Under the pieces are notes generated by a model. That model was not told the DNA's origin. It made no database searches and saw only the letters and a program-made list of their open reading frames with translations. 39,719 nt of DNA. It comes from Candidatus Heimdallarchaeota archaeon (GTDB lineage: Archaea; Asgardarchaeota; Heimdallarchaeia; Heimdallarchaeales; Heimdallarchaeaceae). Positions 31,601 through 39,719 of the stretch are shown piece after piece; position 1 is the stretch's first letter, and every line of letters begins with the position of its first letter. Position numbers and translations under genes: made by a program. Location of the stretch: positions 1 through 39,719 of the forward strand of contig JAAFKI010000127.1 in NCBI GenBank assembly GCA_021399345.1, written 5' to 3'.

Positions 31601-32896
31601 ATGGATGCTATAGAAAAAATAGGAAAACACATGCTTGTTGATGGTTATCCTTTGGTACTTGATTTGAAGAAAAGTCATGGATGCAGATTAGTTGATAAAA
31701 AGAATGATAAAACCTTTCTTGATTTCTTTTCATTCTTTGCCTCATCACCCGTTGGAATGAATCATCCAGCAATGATGGAAAAGGATTTTCTAAACCAATT
31801 AGCAGAAGTTGCAGTAAATAAACCCAGTTGTTCAGATATCTATACTGATGAAATGGGTGATTTTGTGGAAACTTTTAGCAGAGTAGGAATTCCAAACGAT
31901 ATGCCAAATCTTTTCCTAATCTCAGGTGGCGCTTTGGCTGTAGAGAATGGACTTAAGACTGCTTTTGATTGGAAAGTGAGAAAGAACTTTTCTAAAGGTT
32001 TTGAAGATGAAGTAGGAAGTCAAGTAATCCACTTTGAGCAATCTTTCCATGGGAGAACAGGATATACTTTAAGCTTAACAAATACTTTTGATCCCAAGAA
32101 AACAAAATACTTCCCCAAATTCCCATGGCCTAGGGTATCTAATCCTAAAGTAACTTTTCCAATTGAAGATAATTTTGAACAAATTGTTATAGCTGAAGAG
32201 AAAAGCTGTCAGGAAATACATGATGCTATCGAAAAATATGGTGATGATATTGCTTGTATTTTAATTGAGCCCATACAAGCTGAAGGTGGAGATAATCATT
32301 TCCGTCCACAATTCTTCCAAAAGCTTAGAAAAATGGCAGATAACCATGACATTTTGTTAATCTATGATGAAATCCAAACTGGCGTTGGAATGACAGGTAA
32401 ATTCTGGGCTTATGAACACTTTGGAGATGCAAAACCAGATATCCTCTGTTTTGGTAAAAAAATGCAAGTGTGTGGAATATTAGCATCTGATAAAATCAAA
32501 GATGTTGAAAATAATGTCTTTGAGGAAAGCAGTAGAATTAACTCTACATGGGGTGGAAATCTAACTGATATCTTCAGAGTAACCAAATATCTCGAAATCA
32601 TCGAAAAGGAGAATCTTGTTGATAATGCTGCTAAAATGGGTGAGTATATGTTAAAGCAAGTAAAAGAACTACAAGCTGACTTTCCAGAGAAAATCTCCAA
32701 TTCTAGAGGAAGAGGATTGTTCACTGCATTTGATCTAGAATCAGCTGAAATGAGTGACCAGATCAGAAAAGATTCTTATGCTAAAGAACTTCTTATACTT
32801 GGTTGTGGAGAAAAAACTATCCGTTTCAGACCTTATCTCAATGTAACTCCAGAAGAAATTGATGAGTGTATGAGCATTCTGAGAGAAGTCATTTAA
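31601..32896 (+). CDS. lat: L-lysine 6-aminotransferase
   Basis: 431 residues, a class III PLP aminotransferase. Wording is close to known lysine 6-transaminases: FLISGGALAVENGLKTAFDWK (split here: ISGGALAVEN, TAFDWK), HFEQSFHGRTGYTLS, IEPIQAEGGDNHFR, YDEIQTGVGMTG with Asp256, and FGKKMQVCG with the PLP Lys (286/287). The enzyme moves the epsilon-amino group of lysine to 2-oxoglutarate, giving aminoadipate semialdehyde, which cyclises. Lysine breakdown is the likely pathway. AAGGTGG lies 9 nt before the ATG and a TATA-like CTTTTATAATA at about 31553-31563. No dehydrogenase for the product adjoins. Confidence 0.88.
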   Translation: MDAIEKIGKHMLVDGYPLVLDLKKSHGCRLVDKKNDKTFLDFFSFFASSPVGMNHPAMMEKDFLNQLAEVAVNKPSCSDIYTDEMGDFVETFSRVGIPNDMPNLFLISGGALAVENGLKTAFDWKVRKNFSKGFEDEVGSQVIHFEQSFHGRTGYTLSLTNTFDPKKTKYFPKFPWPRVSNPKVTFPIEDNFEQIVIAEEKSCQEIHDAIEKYGDDIACILIEPIQAEGGDNHFRPQFFQKLRKMADNHDILLIYDEIQTGVGMTGKFWAYEHFGDAKPDILCFGKKMQVCGILASDKIKDVENNVFEESSRINSTWGGNLTDIFRVTKYLEIIEKENLVDNAAKMGEYMLKQVKELQADFPEKISNSRGRGLFTAFDLESAEMSDQIRKDSYAKELLILGCGEKTIRFRPYLNVTPEEIDECMSILREVI

Positions 32897-32964
32897 AGCC
32901 TTTAATTTTCTCTTCCTTTTCTTTCTATTTCTGCAGTTTTTTGGTTCTTTTGGGCACTAATACT

Positions 32965-32974
32965 AAAACTTATA
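32965..32974 (+). promoter_or_regulatory. TATA-type promoter AAAACTTATA of ftcD-fchA
   Basis: It lies 35 nt before the ftcD ATG. AAGGTGA at 32998-33004 provides a ribosome-binding site, so this transcript has a short leader. Confidence 0.6.
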
Positions 32975-33008
32975 TGTTCAAATCCAAAAAATAGGGCAAG
33001 GTGAAAAT

Positions 33009-33920
33009 ATGCCTCTGGTTGAATGTGTACCTAATTTCAGCGAAGGAAAAAATCAAGAGATTATTGACCAAATCGTTGATGCCATCCAAAAGGGTGGAGA
33101 AATCATTATGTTAGATAGCAGGATGGATCCTGATCATAATAGAGCAGTTATATCATTTATTGGTGAACCCGAAGAGTGTGTTAATGCTGCTTTTGAAGGA
33201 TGCAAGAAGGCTACTGAATTAATAGATATGAATGAACATGAAGGAGAACACAATAGGTTTGGTTCTACAGATGTTATCCCCCTCATTCCAGTCTCTGATA
33301 TAACTCTAGACGAATGTGCAGAACTAGCTCTTAAACTAGGAAAAAGAATAGCTAAAGAACTAAAAATACCCATTTATTTCTATGGAGCAGCTGCAAAAGT
33401 TCCTGCTAGAGAAGTACTTCAGAGTTATAGAACAAAAACATTCCAATATGAACAACTGAAAAAAGAAATAGCTACAAATGAGGACTACTTCCCAGATGTT
33501 GGAGCTAAAAAAACACATCCTAAAGCTGGTGCAACAAATATTGGGGCTAGAAACTTCTTAGTTGCATATAATGTCTATCTAGATACTGATGACATGGAAG
33601 TTGCTAAGAAAATAGCTAGAAATATTCGTCATTCTGGTGGAGGATTAAGGTATATTCAAGCTGGAGCAATGAATATTGAAGAACGTGGAGTTGTTCAAGT
33701 CAGTATGAATATAACCAATTTCAAAGGAACCCCATTACATAGGGTGTTAGAAATGGTGAAGACTGAAGCAAAAAGATTCGGTGTTAATGTTACTGAATCG
33801 GAAGTTTATGGAATGCTTCCTCTTGATGCTCTCCTAGATGCAGCAGAATTCTACTTACAATTGAATAGTTTTGATAGAGATCAAATAATCGAAAAAAGAG
33901 TTTTTTCAAAAGGTGAATAA
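33009..33920 (+). CDS. ftcD: Glutamate formimidoyltransferase
   Basis: 303 residues, the length of the single-domain enzyme. Starts with the family signature VECVPNFSEGK and has DHNRAVISFIG, EGEHNRFGSTDVIPLIP and HPKAGATNIGARNFLVAYNV. It transfers the formimino group between formiminoglutamate and tetrahydrofolate, classically in histidine breakdown. The gene is followed after one nucleotide by fchA, so the two steps are co-translated. In animals the two activities are fused in one protein; here they are separate. No hutH/hutU is in the window, so use in another formimino route cannot be excluded. Confidence 0.92.
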   Translation: MPLVECVPNFSEGKNQEIIDQIVDAIQKGGEIIMLDSRMDPDHNRAVISFIGEPEECVNAAFEGCKKATELIDMNEHEGEHNRFGSTDVIPLIPVSDITLDECAELALKLGKRIAKELKIPIYFYGAAAKVPAREVLQSYRTKTFQYEQLKKEIATNEDYFPDVGAKKTHPKAGATNIGARNFLVAYNVYLDTDDMEVAKKIARNIRHSGGGLRYIQAGAMNIEERGVVQVSMNITNFKGTPLHRVLEMVKTEAKRFGVNVTESEVYGMLPLDALLDAAEFYLQLNSFDRDQIIEKRVFSKGE

Positions 33921-33921
33921 A

Positions 33922-34560
33922 ATGGGTGAAATGCTAATAGACAAAGTAGTAACAAAATTTTTAGACGAATTAGCTAGTGATGCTCCTGCACCTGGTGGTG
34001 GTGCAGCAGCTTGTATTGCTGGAGCTATGGGTGCAGCATTAGGTAGTATGGTTGCTAGACTTACAATAGGTAAGGATGACTACAAGGATGTTGAAGAGTT
34101 CTTCAAAGAAAAATTGAATAGAACCGAAGAGCTTCGCATTAAGCTTACTGAGTTAACAGATAAAGATGCTAACGCTTTTAGTGGTGTAATCAAAGCATTC
34201 GGAATGCCTAAAGATACAGAAGAAGAGAAAGCTGCTCGTTCTGCAACAATCTTAGCAGAGTACAAGACAGCTGCTGAGGTACCTTTAGACACTTGTATAG
34301 CTTGCAAAGAAGTAATAGATCTTCATATTGAGATGGGAACTAAAGGGAATAAGCAAGCCCTTTCAGATATTGCAGTAGGCGCTCTTTGTGCTCTAACTGG
34401 TCTCAAGTCAGCTATGCACAATGTGGAAATCAATCTCGGTTGGATAAAAAACAAAGATGCTGAATACGCAGAAAAAATGTATGCACAACTTGAAGACCTA
34501 GTTGAAGGTGTTGAAGAAAAGGTACACAAATTAGATGAAGAAATAAAAGCTACATTCTAA
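33922..34560 (+). CDS. fchA: Formimidoyl-tetrahydrofolate cyclodeaminase
   Basis: About 212 residues from the ATG at 33922, preceded by AGGTG at 33911-33915; a GTG three codons upstream overlaps that site and the ftcD end. Family motif APAPGGGAAACIAGAMGAAL near residue 20, then an all-helical fold as in the FTCD C-terminal domain. It converts 5-formimino-THF to 5,10-methenyl-THF and ammonia. Directly coupled to ftcD, which supplies its substrate. T-run after the stop codon (34561-34572) is a probable terminator. Confidence 0.9.
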   Translation: MGEMLIDKVVTKFLDELASDAPAPGGGAAACIAGAMGAALGSMVARLTIGKDDYKDVEEFFKEKLNRTEELRIKLTELTDKDANAFSGVIKAFGMPKDTEEEKAARSATILAEYKTAAEVPLDTCIACKEVIDLHIEMGTKGNKQALSDIAVGALCALTGLKSAMHNVEINLGWIKNKDAEYAEKMYAQLEDLVEGVEEKVHKLDEEIKATF

Positions 34561-34573
34561 ACTTTTTTTTCTA

Positions 34574-35086
34574 TCAATAATCAAATGGAATATCGTGTAT
34601 TTCTATACCTGTTTTCCATCTTTTACATTCTTTTTCTTTTAAACTCATAAATAGTTCAATATGTCCAATTATGTTGAAACCCATTTCATTGAATATTTTC
34701 ATAGCATGTTTGTTTCTCGCTACTGGTCTTATGGATAGATATTTTATTCCCTTCTCACTTGAATTATTAATTATGAATCGTAGTAATTTCTTCCCTATAC
34801 CTCTTTTTCGATAAGCTGTGCTTATTATGATGGGTTCCACTTCTGCTTCCTTTCCTTTAATAATTAGACCAACCAGCCCTACTATCTCATTATCCAATAC
34901 TGCTACCCAAATATTTTCTTCCCCATATTTTTCTAAATGTTCGTCGAATGCTTGACCAGGATTATTTCCTCCAATAGAAGAATCCTCATAAATTTCTTGA
35001 TGATATTCAGTTAGTTCAATCCACATTTTCTGACAAAGAGCATTATCAGATTCCTTGTAATTTCGAATTTTTACATCCTCTAACAT
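34574..35086 (-). CDS. GNAT-family N-acetyltransferase
   Basis: 170 residues, one GNAT domain. Acetyl-CoA-binding motif A is YRKRGIGKKLL (about 90-100) after the beta4 strand VEPIIIS; the NKHAMKIFNEMGF segment is the usual motif B ending in the aromatic turn. RimI-like in layout, but the acceptor (protein N-terminus, amino acid, polyamine) cannot be told. ATG start with GGAAA just before it. It converges on fchA with a 13-nt gap and stands alone. Confidence 0.85.
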   Translation of the reverse strand: MLEDVKIRNYKESDNALCQKMWIELTEYHQEIYEDSSIGGNNPGQAFDEHLEKYGEENIWVAVLDNEIVGLVGLIIKGKEAEVEPIIISTAYRKRGIGKKLLRFIINNSSEKGIKYLSIRPVARNKHAMKIFNEMGFNIIGHIELFMSLKEKECKRWKTGIEIHDIPFDY

Positions 35087-35234
35087 TTCCTTTCAAAAGA
35101 GATATTTCTGCTATGTAATTAAAATTTGCGTCGAAAAGGATATTACTACTATTTGTTTAAGAGTCACCGAAAGATTTATTAGGTGTCAATATGTTGATAT
35201 ATTGATATATCTTTACTGTGCTGAGTTGCTATGT

Positions 35235-36590
35235 ATGAAAATCAAAACTAAATCTCTGATAATTATTCTGATTGTAATCTGTTCAATAATTGGTGCATTA
35301 TATGGTATAATAATATTTACGATGAACCTTCGTGGTGGATTCCCAAGAACAAAAATTCTAATTGATGAAGATAAAGATTTAGCCAGATATCCTGGTAATG
35401 GAACTCTTGAGAATCCATATATAATTGAAGGTTTGAGTTTCGATACAACCAGATCTAATGGGCTAGTTATTAAAGATGTAACTTCATGCTTTGAAATTCG
35501 TAATTGTGATATTTCTGCAAATTGGATAGCTATCTCTATTCATAACATTAACAGTACTTATTGTGGGATTTATAATTCAACTTTCTCTGCATATGAATTA
35601 GGTATTTATGCTAGAGAAATCAATTCTATTGTTGTTGAAAATAGTCATATCACAGCCTCAACTGTAGGATTTAGCATAGAAGGAGCCACTAATATGTCTA
35701 TTAGTAATAATACTATTTTTGGGGGAGCACATGGACTTGACATTGATTTTGTACTTGAAGGTTCAGTAATGAACAATACCTTAAGTGGATGCTATGGTAT
35801 TATTATCTCTTATCCGACATATAATACACTAAATATTTATCAAAATACTTTTCTCTACAGCAGCTTTTTTGTTGGGTCATATGCCAGCAATTTATATTAT
35901 CAAAAGAAACTCAATTTTAGCTTCAATTCTTTTGTTGAACAACATCCAACCGAATACTTTCATAGAGGGATAATTTTTGTTGAGTATATGGATTATAATG
36001 CTTTTCAAAATTCATCTTTTATCAATAACACGATTAATGGAAAAGAGCTAATTTTTCTAACGCATAAAAATAATTTATCTATTTCTAATATAGAATTAGG
36101 ACAACTTACTCTGATCAGATGTACAAATGTTACAGTAAATAATATAAGTTTGCAGAATTCTAATCAAATAAGTATAGTGAATTGCACAGATATCGCAATT
36201 ATCAATAGTTCTTTCTCTTTCTGTTCAAAATTACTATCCCTAGATTGTTATAAAATTCAAATCAATAATTCTAGATTTACAAACTGTTTTAGGGCAATTA
36301 ATATTATAAGTGGAGTAGATTTCGACATTTCCTATTGTCTATTTCAAAATAATTCTGATTCAGCAATTATATTCGATAAAGTTTTCAATTCCACTGTACA
36401 TCACAATTCTTTCATGGATAGTTCTTCAGCAATTGATCGAAACGGTAACAATAATCTCTGGTTCGATGATAGTTTAAATGAAGGGAACTTTTGGATAGAT
36501 TTTACAGGCTATTCTGTATATGAAATTCCAGGTTCAACAGGATCGGTTGATTCTTATCCGCTATCTGAACCACCAATATCCCATCAATAA
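35235..36590 (+). CDS. Beta-helix surface protein with N-terminal anchor
   Basis: About 451 residues from the ATG at 35235; the frame extends to a TTG at 35202, but TATA-like repeats (GATATATTGATATATC) at about 35196-35211 make the ATG likelier. One N-terminal membrane helix (signal or anchor), the entry motif IDEDKDLARYPGNGTLENPY, then Asn/Ser/Ile-rich parallel beta-helix turns, and the exit motif EGNFW.DF.G..VYEIPGSTG..DSYPLSEPP. It ends without a C-terminal helix, unlike the homologue at 12908. Surface-exposed; substrate unknown. The next gene is a paralogue. Confidence 0.75.
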   Translation: MKIKTKSLIIILIVICSIIGALYGIIIFTMNLRGGFPRTKILIDEDKDLARYPGNGTLENPYIIEGLSFDTTRSNGLVIKDVTSCFEIRNCDISANWIAISIHNINSTYCGIYNSTFSAYELGIYAREINSIVVENSHITASTVGFSIEGATNMSISNNTIFGGAHGLDIDFVLEGSVMNNTLSGCYGIIISYPTYNTLNIYQNTFLYSSFFVGSYASNLYYQKKLNFSFNSFVEQHPTEYFHRGIIFVEYMDYNAFQNSSFINNTINGKELIFLTHKNNLSISNIELGQLTLIRCTNVTVNNISLQNSNQISIVNCTDIAIINSSFSFCSKLLSLDCYKIQINNSRFTNCFRAINIISGVDFDISYCLFQNNSDSAIIFDKVFNSTVHHNSFMDSSSAIDRNGNNNLWFDDSLNEGNFWIDFTGYSVYEIPGSTGSVDSYPLSEPPISHQ

Positions 36591-36641
36591 AATTGGCGCT
36601 AGATTTATAGGTATTTGTGCCTTATTGTTTATGTTAGTAGT

Positions 36642-37901
36642 ATGACAAATATCTCTAGAAAACTTCTTAGTATAATTGTTCTGTCTATACTATTGATTGG
36701 TGTATTAACAACAATCTCATACTTTCTAATTACATATGAAAAAGAGGATTCTGGAGATAGTAGTATAATTATAAAATCTGATGCAGATCTCATTAGTTAC
36801 GGTTTTCCAGGAAATGGAACACTTGAAAATCCCTATATTATAGAGAACTTAAACATCAAACAAGGGAATATAGAAATTGGAGATACTACTAAATATTTAG
36901 TTGTTAGAAATTGCTTTGTAAGCGCTCCTGAGTGTATTGGGTTTGATTGCGATCCCTCATCAATTGAACTTCACGAGAATGCTGATGGCACAGTTGCTAT
37001 AATTAATAATACAATTACAAGTCCAGCGGTAGGTATACATATTTTTGCTGTAGATTCCGTTGTCATAAAAGGAAACGTCTTCATTGAATGTTATAAGGGT
37101 ATTTACATATCCTCTGGTAATAATCTAACTGTTCAATCCAACTCTTTTCTAAGATGTAATACTGGAATGAACACTGGATTATCTTATATCTCAAAAATGA
37201 GTGATAATTCATTTATAGATTGCAAACGTGGTATATGGGTTTGTTCTTATAATTCACTTTATGTAAATAATTCACTTTGGAACTGCAGAATTACATGTGC
37301 TTCCCCTCTTGTGATATTAGAACAGAATAATACTTTTGAAAATAATACGATAAATGGTTTGAAATTTGGTTGCTTCCTGAATGAAGTAAATTTATTGTTA
37401 GATGTTGCACAATATGGGCAAATTTACGTAGTCAATTGTTCTTTTGTGAATATTACTAATCAGTATACAGATAGCTCGTACTTACATATATATTTATACA
37501 GATGTTCAAATATAAGCATCTTTAACTGCACATTTTCTGGATCTGATACTGGAATAACTTGCGACTTTGTTTCTAATATAACCCTAACAAGATGTCTTTT
37601 CATAAACTGTTCTTCACCATTGTATATCTATGGAAGCTATAATATGGAGTTAAGTTATAACCAATTCACTAATTCTAGCAATAAAGGAATATACTTGAAA
37701 TTTAGTGATTGTTTAATTCATCATAATAGTTTTATTTCAAATAATCTTCATGCAGAAGATAATGGGGACACTAACATTTGGTATGATATTATCCTACTAG
37801 AAGGTAATTATTGGGATTCCTGGAACGGAGTAGGTTCGTATAATATCCCTGGCGATGCAATGTCAAATGATCCTTATCCTTTATCTGAACCACCTGTATA
37901 A
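36642..37901 (+). CDS. Beta-helix surface protein, tandem paralogue
   Basis: About 419 residues from the ATG at 36642 (open to a TTG at 36615); GATTTATAGG at about 36601-36610 is a fitting TATA element. N-terminal membrane helix, entry motif IIKSDADLISYGFPGNGT, beta-helix turns rich in Asn, Cys and Ile, and exit motif EGNYW.SWNGVGSYNIPG...DPYPLSEPPV. It is 51 nt after the paralogue at 35235 and clearly derives from the same ancestor, with differing middle turns, as expected if the two recognise different ligands. Confidence 0.75.
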   Translation: MTNISRKLLSIIVLSILLIGVLTTISYFLITYEKEDSGDSSIIIKSDADLISYGFPGNGTLENPYIIENLNIKQGNIEIGDTTKYLVVRNCFVSAPECIGFDCDPSSIELHENADGTVAIINNTITSPAVGIHIFAVDSVVIKGNVFIECYKGIYISSGNNLTVQSNSFLRCNTGMNTGLSYISKMSDNSFIDCKRGIWVCSYNSLYVNNSLWNCRITCASPLVILEQNNTFENNTINGLKFGCFLNEVNLLLDVAQYGQIYVVNCSFVNITNQYTDSSYLHIYLYRCSNISIFNCTFSGSDTGITCDFVSNITLTRCLFINCSSPLYIYGSYNMELSYNQFTNSSNKGIYLKFSDCLIHHNSFISNNLHAEDNGDTNIWYDIILLEGNYWDSWNGVGSYNIPGDAMSNDPYPLSEPPV

Positions 37902-37940
37902 CTAAATCTTTTATATCCAAAAGTCAAATATGTTTTTGAA

Positions 37941-38501
37941 ATGACTGGCCAGATACCTGATTCTTTTCTTTATGAAGGTGAGGTTTATTCCCTTATTGGT
38001 ATCGAAGAAGAAGAACCTTTTTCTCCTTTAGATTATGATATCATGCCTGAAATGGCTTCTACAGCTTGTTGGAGAGGATTTGTCTTATATTACAAATTAG
38101 ATGATAATTATCTGACTCTTCAGGATATGCAGCTTAATACCCAAGAAGCTAAGAAAATTAATGGAGTTAAACCTATGAAAACTAAAGATATGTTCAAATT
38201 TCACTACCAAGACTTGAACCTTAAACTCGATTATACTGGTAAGTTGTTGATTGCTCGTGACTTCATTGATGAGATGTATGTACATATGGGTTTTCAGAGA
38301 CCTATTGCCTTTCGCAAAGTAGTCGAATTGGATTTCAATAATGGTGAGCTTCTTTCAGTGAATGATTTGTCAGAACAAATGGAAAATAGACGGAATAAGT
38401 CTCCTGCTGATGGTGCTAGACCTAAAACTATGAAAGACAAAGATGTGAAAAATTGGATAAAGGATACTTTTTCTCGTAAACAGAACAAAGAAGAAAAATG
38501 A
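37941..38501 (+). CDS. Conserved hypothetical protein
   Basis: 186 residues, soluble, no signal peptide. The start IPDSFLYEGEVYSLIGIEEE, the motif STACWRGFVLYYKL (about 36-49), and the later YTGKLLIARDFIDEMYVHMGFQRP give the look of a conserved family with beta-rich core that I have seen only as uncharacterised. The last ~35 residues are Lys-rich and probably disordered. Start ATG at 37941 with TTTTATATCC ~30 nt upstream, nearly leaderless. Function unknown. Confidence 0.65.
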   Translation: MTGQIPDSFLYEGEVYSLIGIEEEEPFSPLDYDIMPEMASTACWRGFVLYYKLDDNYLTLQDMQLNTQEAKKINGVKPMKTKDMFKFHYQDLNLKLDYTGKLLIARDFIDEMYVHMGFQRPIAFRKVVELDFNNGELLSVNDLSEQMENRRNKSPADGARPKTMKDKDVKNWIKDTFSRKQNKEEK

Positions 38502-38555
38502 GGTTTACAGCTGTTTCGATGATTTAAAATACGCTCTTCTATTTGGTTGATTATC

Positions 38556-39098
38556 ATGGATGTTTCAGCTAATTTAGGAAAGAATTTGGAATCTATAGAT
38601 TTATCTTTAGAATCTCCTATGAATTTCAGATTAGCTGCAGTTTTGGTACCAATTTATGTAAAGGATCAGAAAATACTTTTAACTAAAAGAACAGAAAACT
38701 TGTCACATCATCAAGGGCAAATATCTTTCCCTGGAGGAAGATTTGATGAATCAGATGGAAATCTAGTAGAGACTGCTCTCAGAGAAACTGAAGAAGAAGT
38801 TGGAATAAAGAGAGAATCTATTCATGTTTTAGGTAGCCTTAATCCACTACTATCTACAAGTATGCATTATGTTTATCCTTTAGTTGCCTTCATCAATGAA
38901 GATGTAGAATTAAAAATTAATCCTGAAGAAGTGCAAGAAACTTTCTTTGCAGATATTAAACAATTATTACTTCCCGAAAATAATCTTTCTGGAATGTTCA
39001 ATAATCAAGAATATATGTACTATAGTGTTGGAAACTATAAAATTTGGGGATTAACTCATCTTATACTTACTGATTTACTTACTAGATTGAAGAAATAG
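38556..39098 (+). CDS. Nudix hydrolase, CoA pyrophosphatase type
   Basis: 180 residues from the ATG at 38556 (a TTG is three codons upstream). It has the CoA-pyrophosphatase signature before the Nudix box, LLTKRTENLSHHQGQISFPGG, split here as LLTKRTENL and HHQGQISFPGG, then the Nudix box with ALRETEEEVGI holding the metal-binding Glu residues. Such enzymes cut CoA and CoA esters to 4'-phosphopantetheine and 3',5'-ADP, controlling CoA pools. Unlike the Nudix-like domain at 20878, this catalytic box is intact. Monocistronic. Confidence 0.88.
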   Translation: MDVSANLGKNLESIDLSLESPMNFRLAAVLVPIYVKDQKILLTKRTENLSHHQGQISFPGGRFDESDGNLVETALRETEEEVGIKRESIHVLGSLNPLLSTSMHYVYPLVAFINEDVELKINPEEVQETFFADIKQLLLPENNLSGMFNNQEYMYYSVGNYKIWGLTHLILTDLLTRLKK

Positions 39099-39100
39099 TA

Positions 39101-39532
39101 TCATTTTTTATCTTGCTTTTCCATTTCATCTATTATTTCATCAGCAATGGTTTTTGCTAGTTCATCAGCCAGCTCTTCATCAAGTATTTCTTCGCCTTCT
39201 GCTTCTTCTTCCTCTGATTCAGGCATAATTAATACAGGAATACGTTGATCTTTAAGATAATATTCAAAGGCTTCTGGCTGTGCCATAGCATCCATCATAC
39301 TACCTACCAACTCATTATAAGCTTCTTCTAGATTTATTATTGCATCTTGCATCTCTTGCCAGGGATAATACTCACTCTTGTTTGTATAAAAATGATCAAC
39401 CATTTCTTCAGGATCGAAAAACTGTTTTTCTACTTTGTATCTTAAATTAGAGAGATGGGCAATGTTTGAGCGGTATTTGTCTAGCATTTGACCACATTTT
39501 TGCAAGTATTGCTTGAAAGAAATCTCTTCCAT
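39101..39532 (-). CDS. Acidic hypothetical protein
   Basis: About 143 residues from the ATG at 39532; the frame extends upstream to a TTG at 39571 and an ATG at 39556. I favour 39532 because an AT-rich TATA-like AGTTATAT element lies ~25 nt before it. The N-terminal ~100 residues look helical (FKQYLQKCGQMLDKYRSN...), the C-terminal part is very rich in Glu (SEEEEAEGEE...) and ends in a Lys/Glu helix. No domain recognised; no membrane helix. Convergent with the Nudix gene with 2 nt between stops. Confidence 0.6.
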   Translation of the reverse strand: MEEISFKQYLQKCGQMLDKYRSNIAHLSNLRYKVEKQFFDPEEMVDHFYTNKSEYYPWQEMQDAIINLEEAYNELVGSMMDAMAQPEAFEYYLKDQRIPVLIMPESEEEEAEGEEILDEELADELAKTIADEIIDEMEKQDKK

Positions 39533-39642
39533 ATATTCTAGAATGAATCCTAACATATAACTTATTCGCAAAATAGCTCATTTTGATACCTTAAAGATAG
39601 CAAATAAGTAAATTTCTTAAAGGGATAAGATTATCGAATTTT

Positions 39643-39719
39643 ATGTTTGAACAGCTGCAGCTACCTGTTGAGTTATCGAAATTAATGGTGTCTATCACTC
39701 CTTTACTAGGAATAAGTGG
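39643..39719 (+). CDS. Start of a gene cut by the window end
   Basis: ATG at 39643 opens a frame that stays open for 25 codons to the end (MFEQLQLPVELSK...). TTCTTAAAGG near 39613 is a fitting TATA element, and the gene is divergent from the acidic protein. Too short to identify. Confidence 0.4.
   Translation, partial: MFEQLQLPVELSKLMVSITPLLGIS

Noticed and set aside
1..39719. tRNA or rRNA genes
   Set aside because: No cloverleaf-like or rRNA-like G+C-rich segment seen; the only G+C-rich island without a gene is the RNA candidate near 26.2 kb.

Overview
The window reads as chromosomal DNA of an archaeon, most probably an Asgard archaeon of the Heimdall/Thor/Loki type. The evidence is a Sar1/Arf-type small GTPase fused to a longin-like domain, a UbiA-type prenyltransferase of the archaeal-lipid kind, archaeal TATA-type promoters placed 25-35 nt before start codons (many transcripts look leaderless), several zinc-ribbon membrane proteins, and extracellular proteins held by a C-terminal helix and a basic tail. 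The DNA is AT-rich and the standard genetic code fits everywhere. I cannot fix the lineage without a marker-gene tree.

Layout. 0.1-4.0 kb: two divergent zinc-ribbon membrane proteins, a longin-like regulator, and a cluster of three tiny membrane proteins behind a promoter that carries a perfect 27-bp tandem duplication. 4.0-6.4 kb: an ADP-forming acyl-CoA synthetase alpha-type protein and a Sar1/Arf-longin GTPase on the minus strand. 6.7-9.5 kb: a surface protein of eight ~100-residue repeats, each with one Cys before a Trp. 9.6-12.9 kb: an SDR threonine dehydrogenase, small membrane proteins and a lipid prenyltransferase, with palindromic operator candidates at two promoters. 12.9-16.8 kb: a beta-helix surface protein and a class III aminotransferase fused to an SCP2-like lipid-binding domain. 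17-22.4 kb: another zinc-ribbon membrane protein, IMP dehydrogenase split by a LAGLIDADG intein directly before its catalytic Cys, and a Nudix-metallo-beta-lactamase fusion in which both catalytic motifs are degraded. 22.5-26 kb: a cytosolic reductive-dehalogenase-like protein with an ABCE1-like double Fe-S N-terminus, a type III polyketide synthase and a DUF72 protein ending in a textbook PCNA-binding motif. 26.1-30.1 kb: a candidate structured RNA, an oligopeptide-binding-type protein whose lobes appear circularly permuted, and an MFS transporter. 30.1-31.4 kb: a solo TnpB, richer in G+C than its neighbours. 31.6-35.1 kb: lysine 6-aminotransferase, the ftcD-fchA pair and a GNAT acetyltransferase. 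35.2-39.7 kb: two tandem beta-helix proteins, a conserved unknown, a CoA-type Nudix hydrolase, an acidic unknown and the start of a gene that runs off the end.

Genes that plausibly work together: ftcD and fchA form a formimino-folate operon. The GTPase and the acyl-CoA synthetase are 50 nt apart on one strand and may be co-transcribed. The three small membrane proteins form one unit. Otherwise this is a mosaic of mostly single-gene transcription units in core metabolism, cell surface and membrane regulation. No tRNA, rRNA or CRISPR array was seen. The most interesting content is a set of unusual domain fusions and rearrangements rather than one defence-type system.
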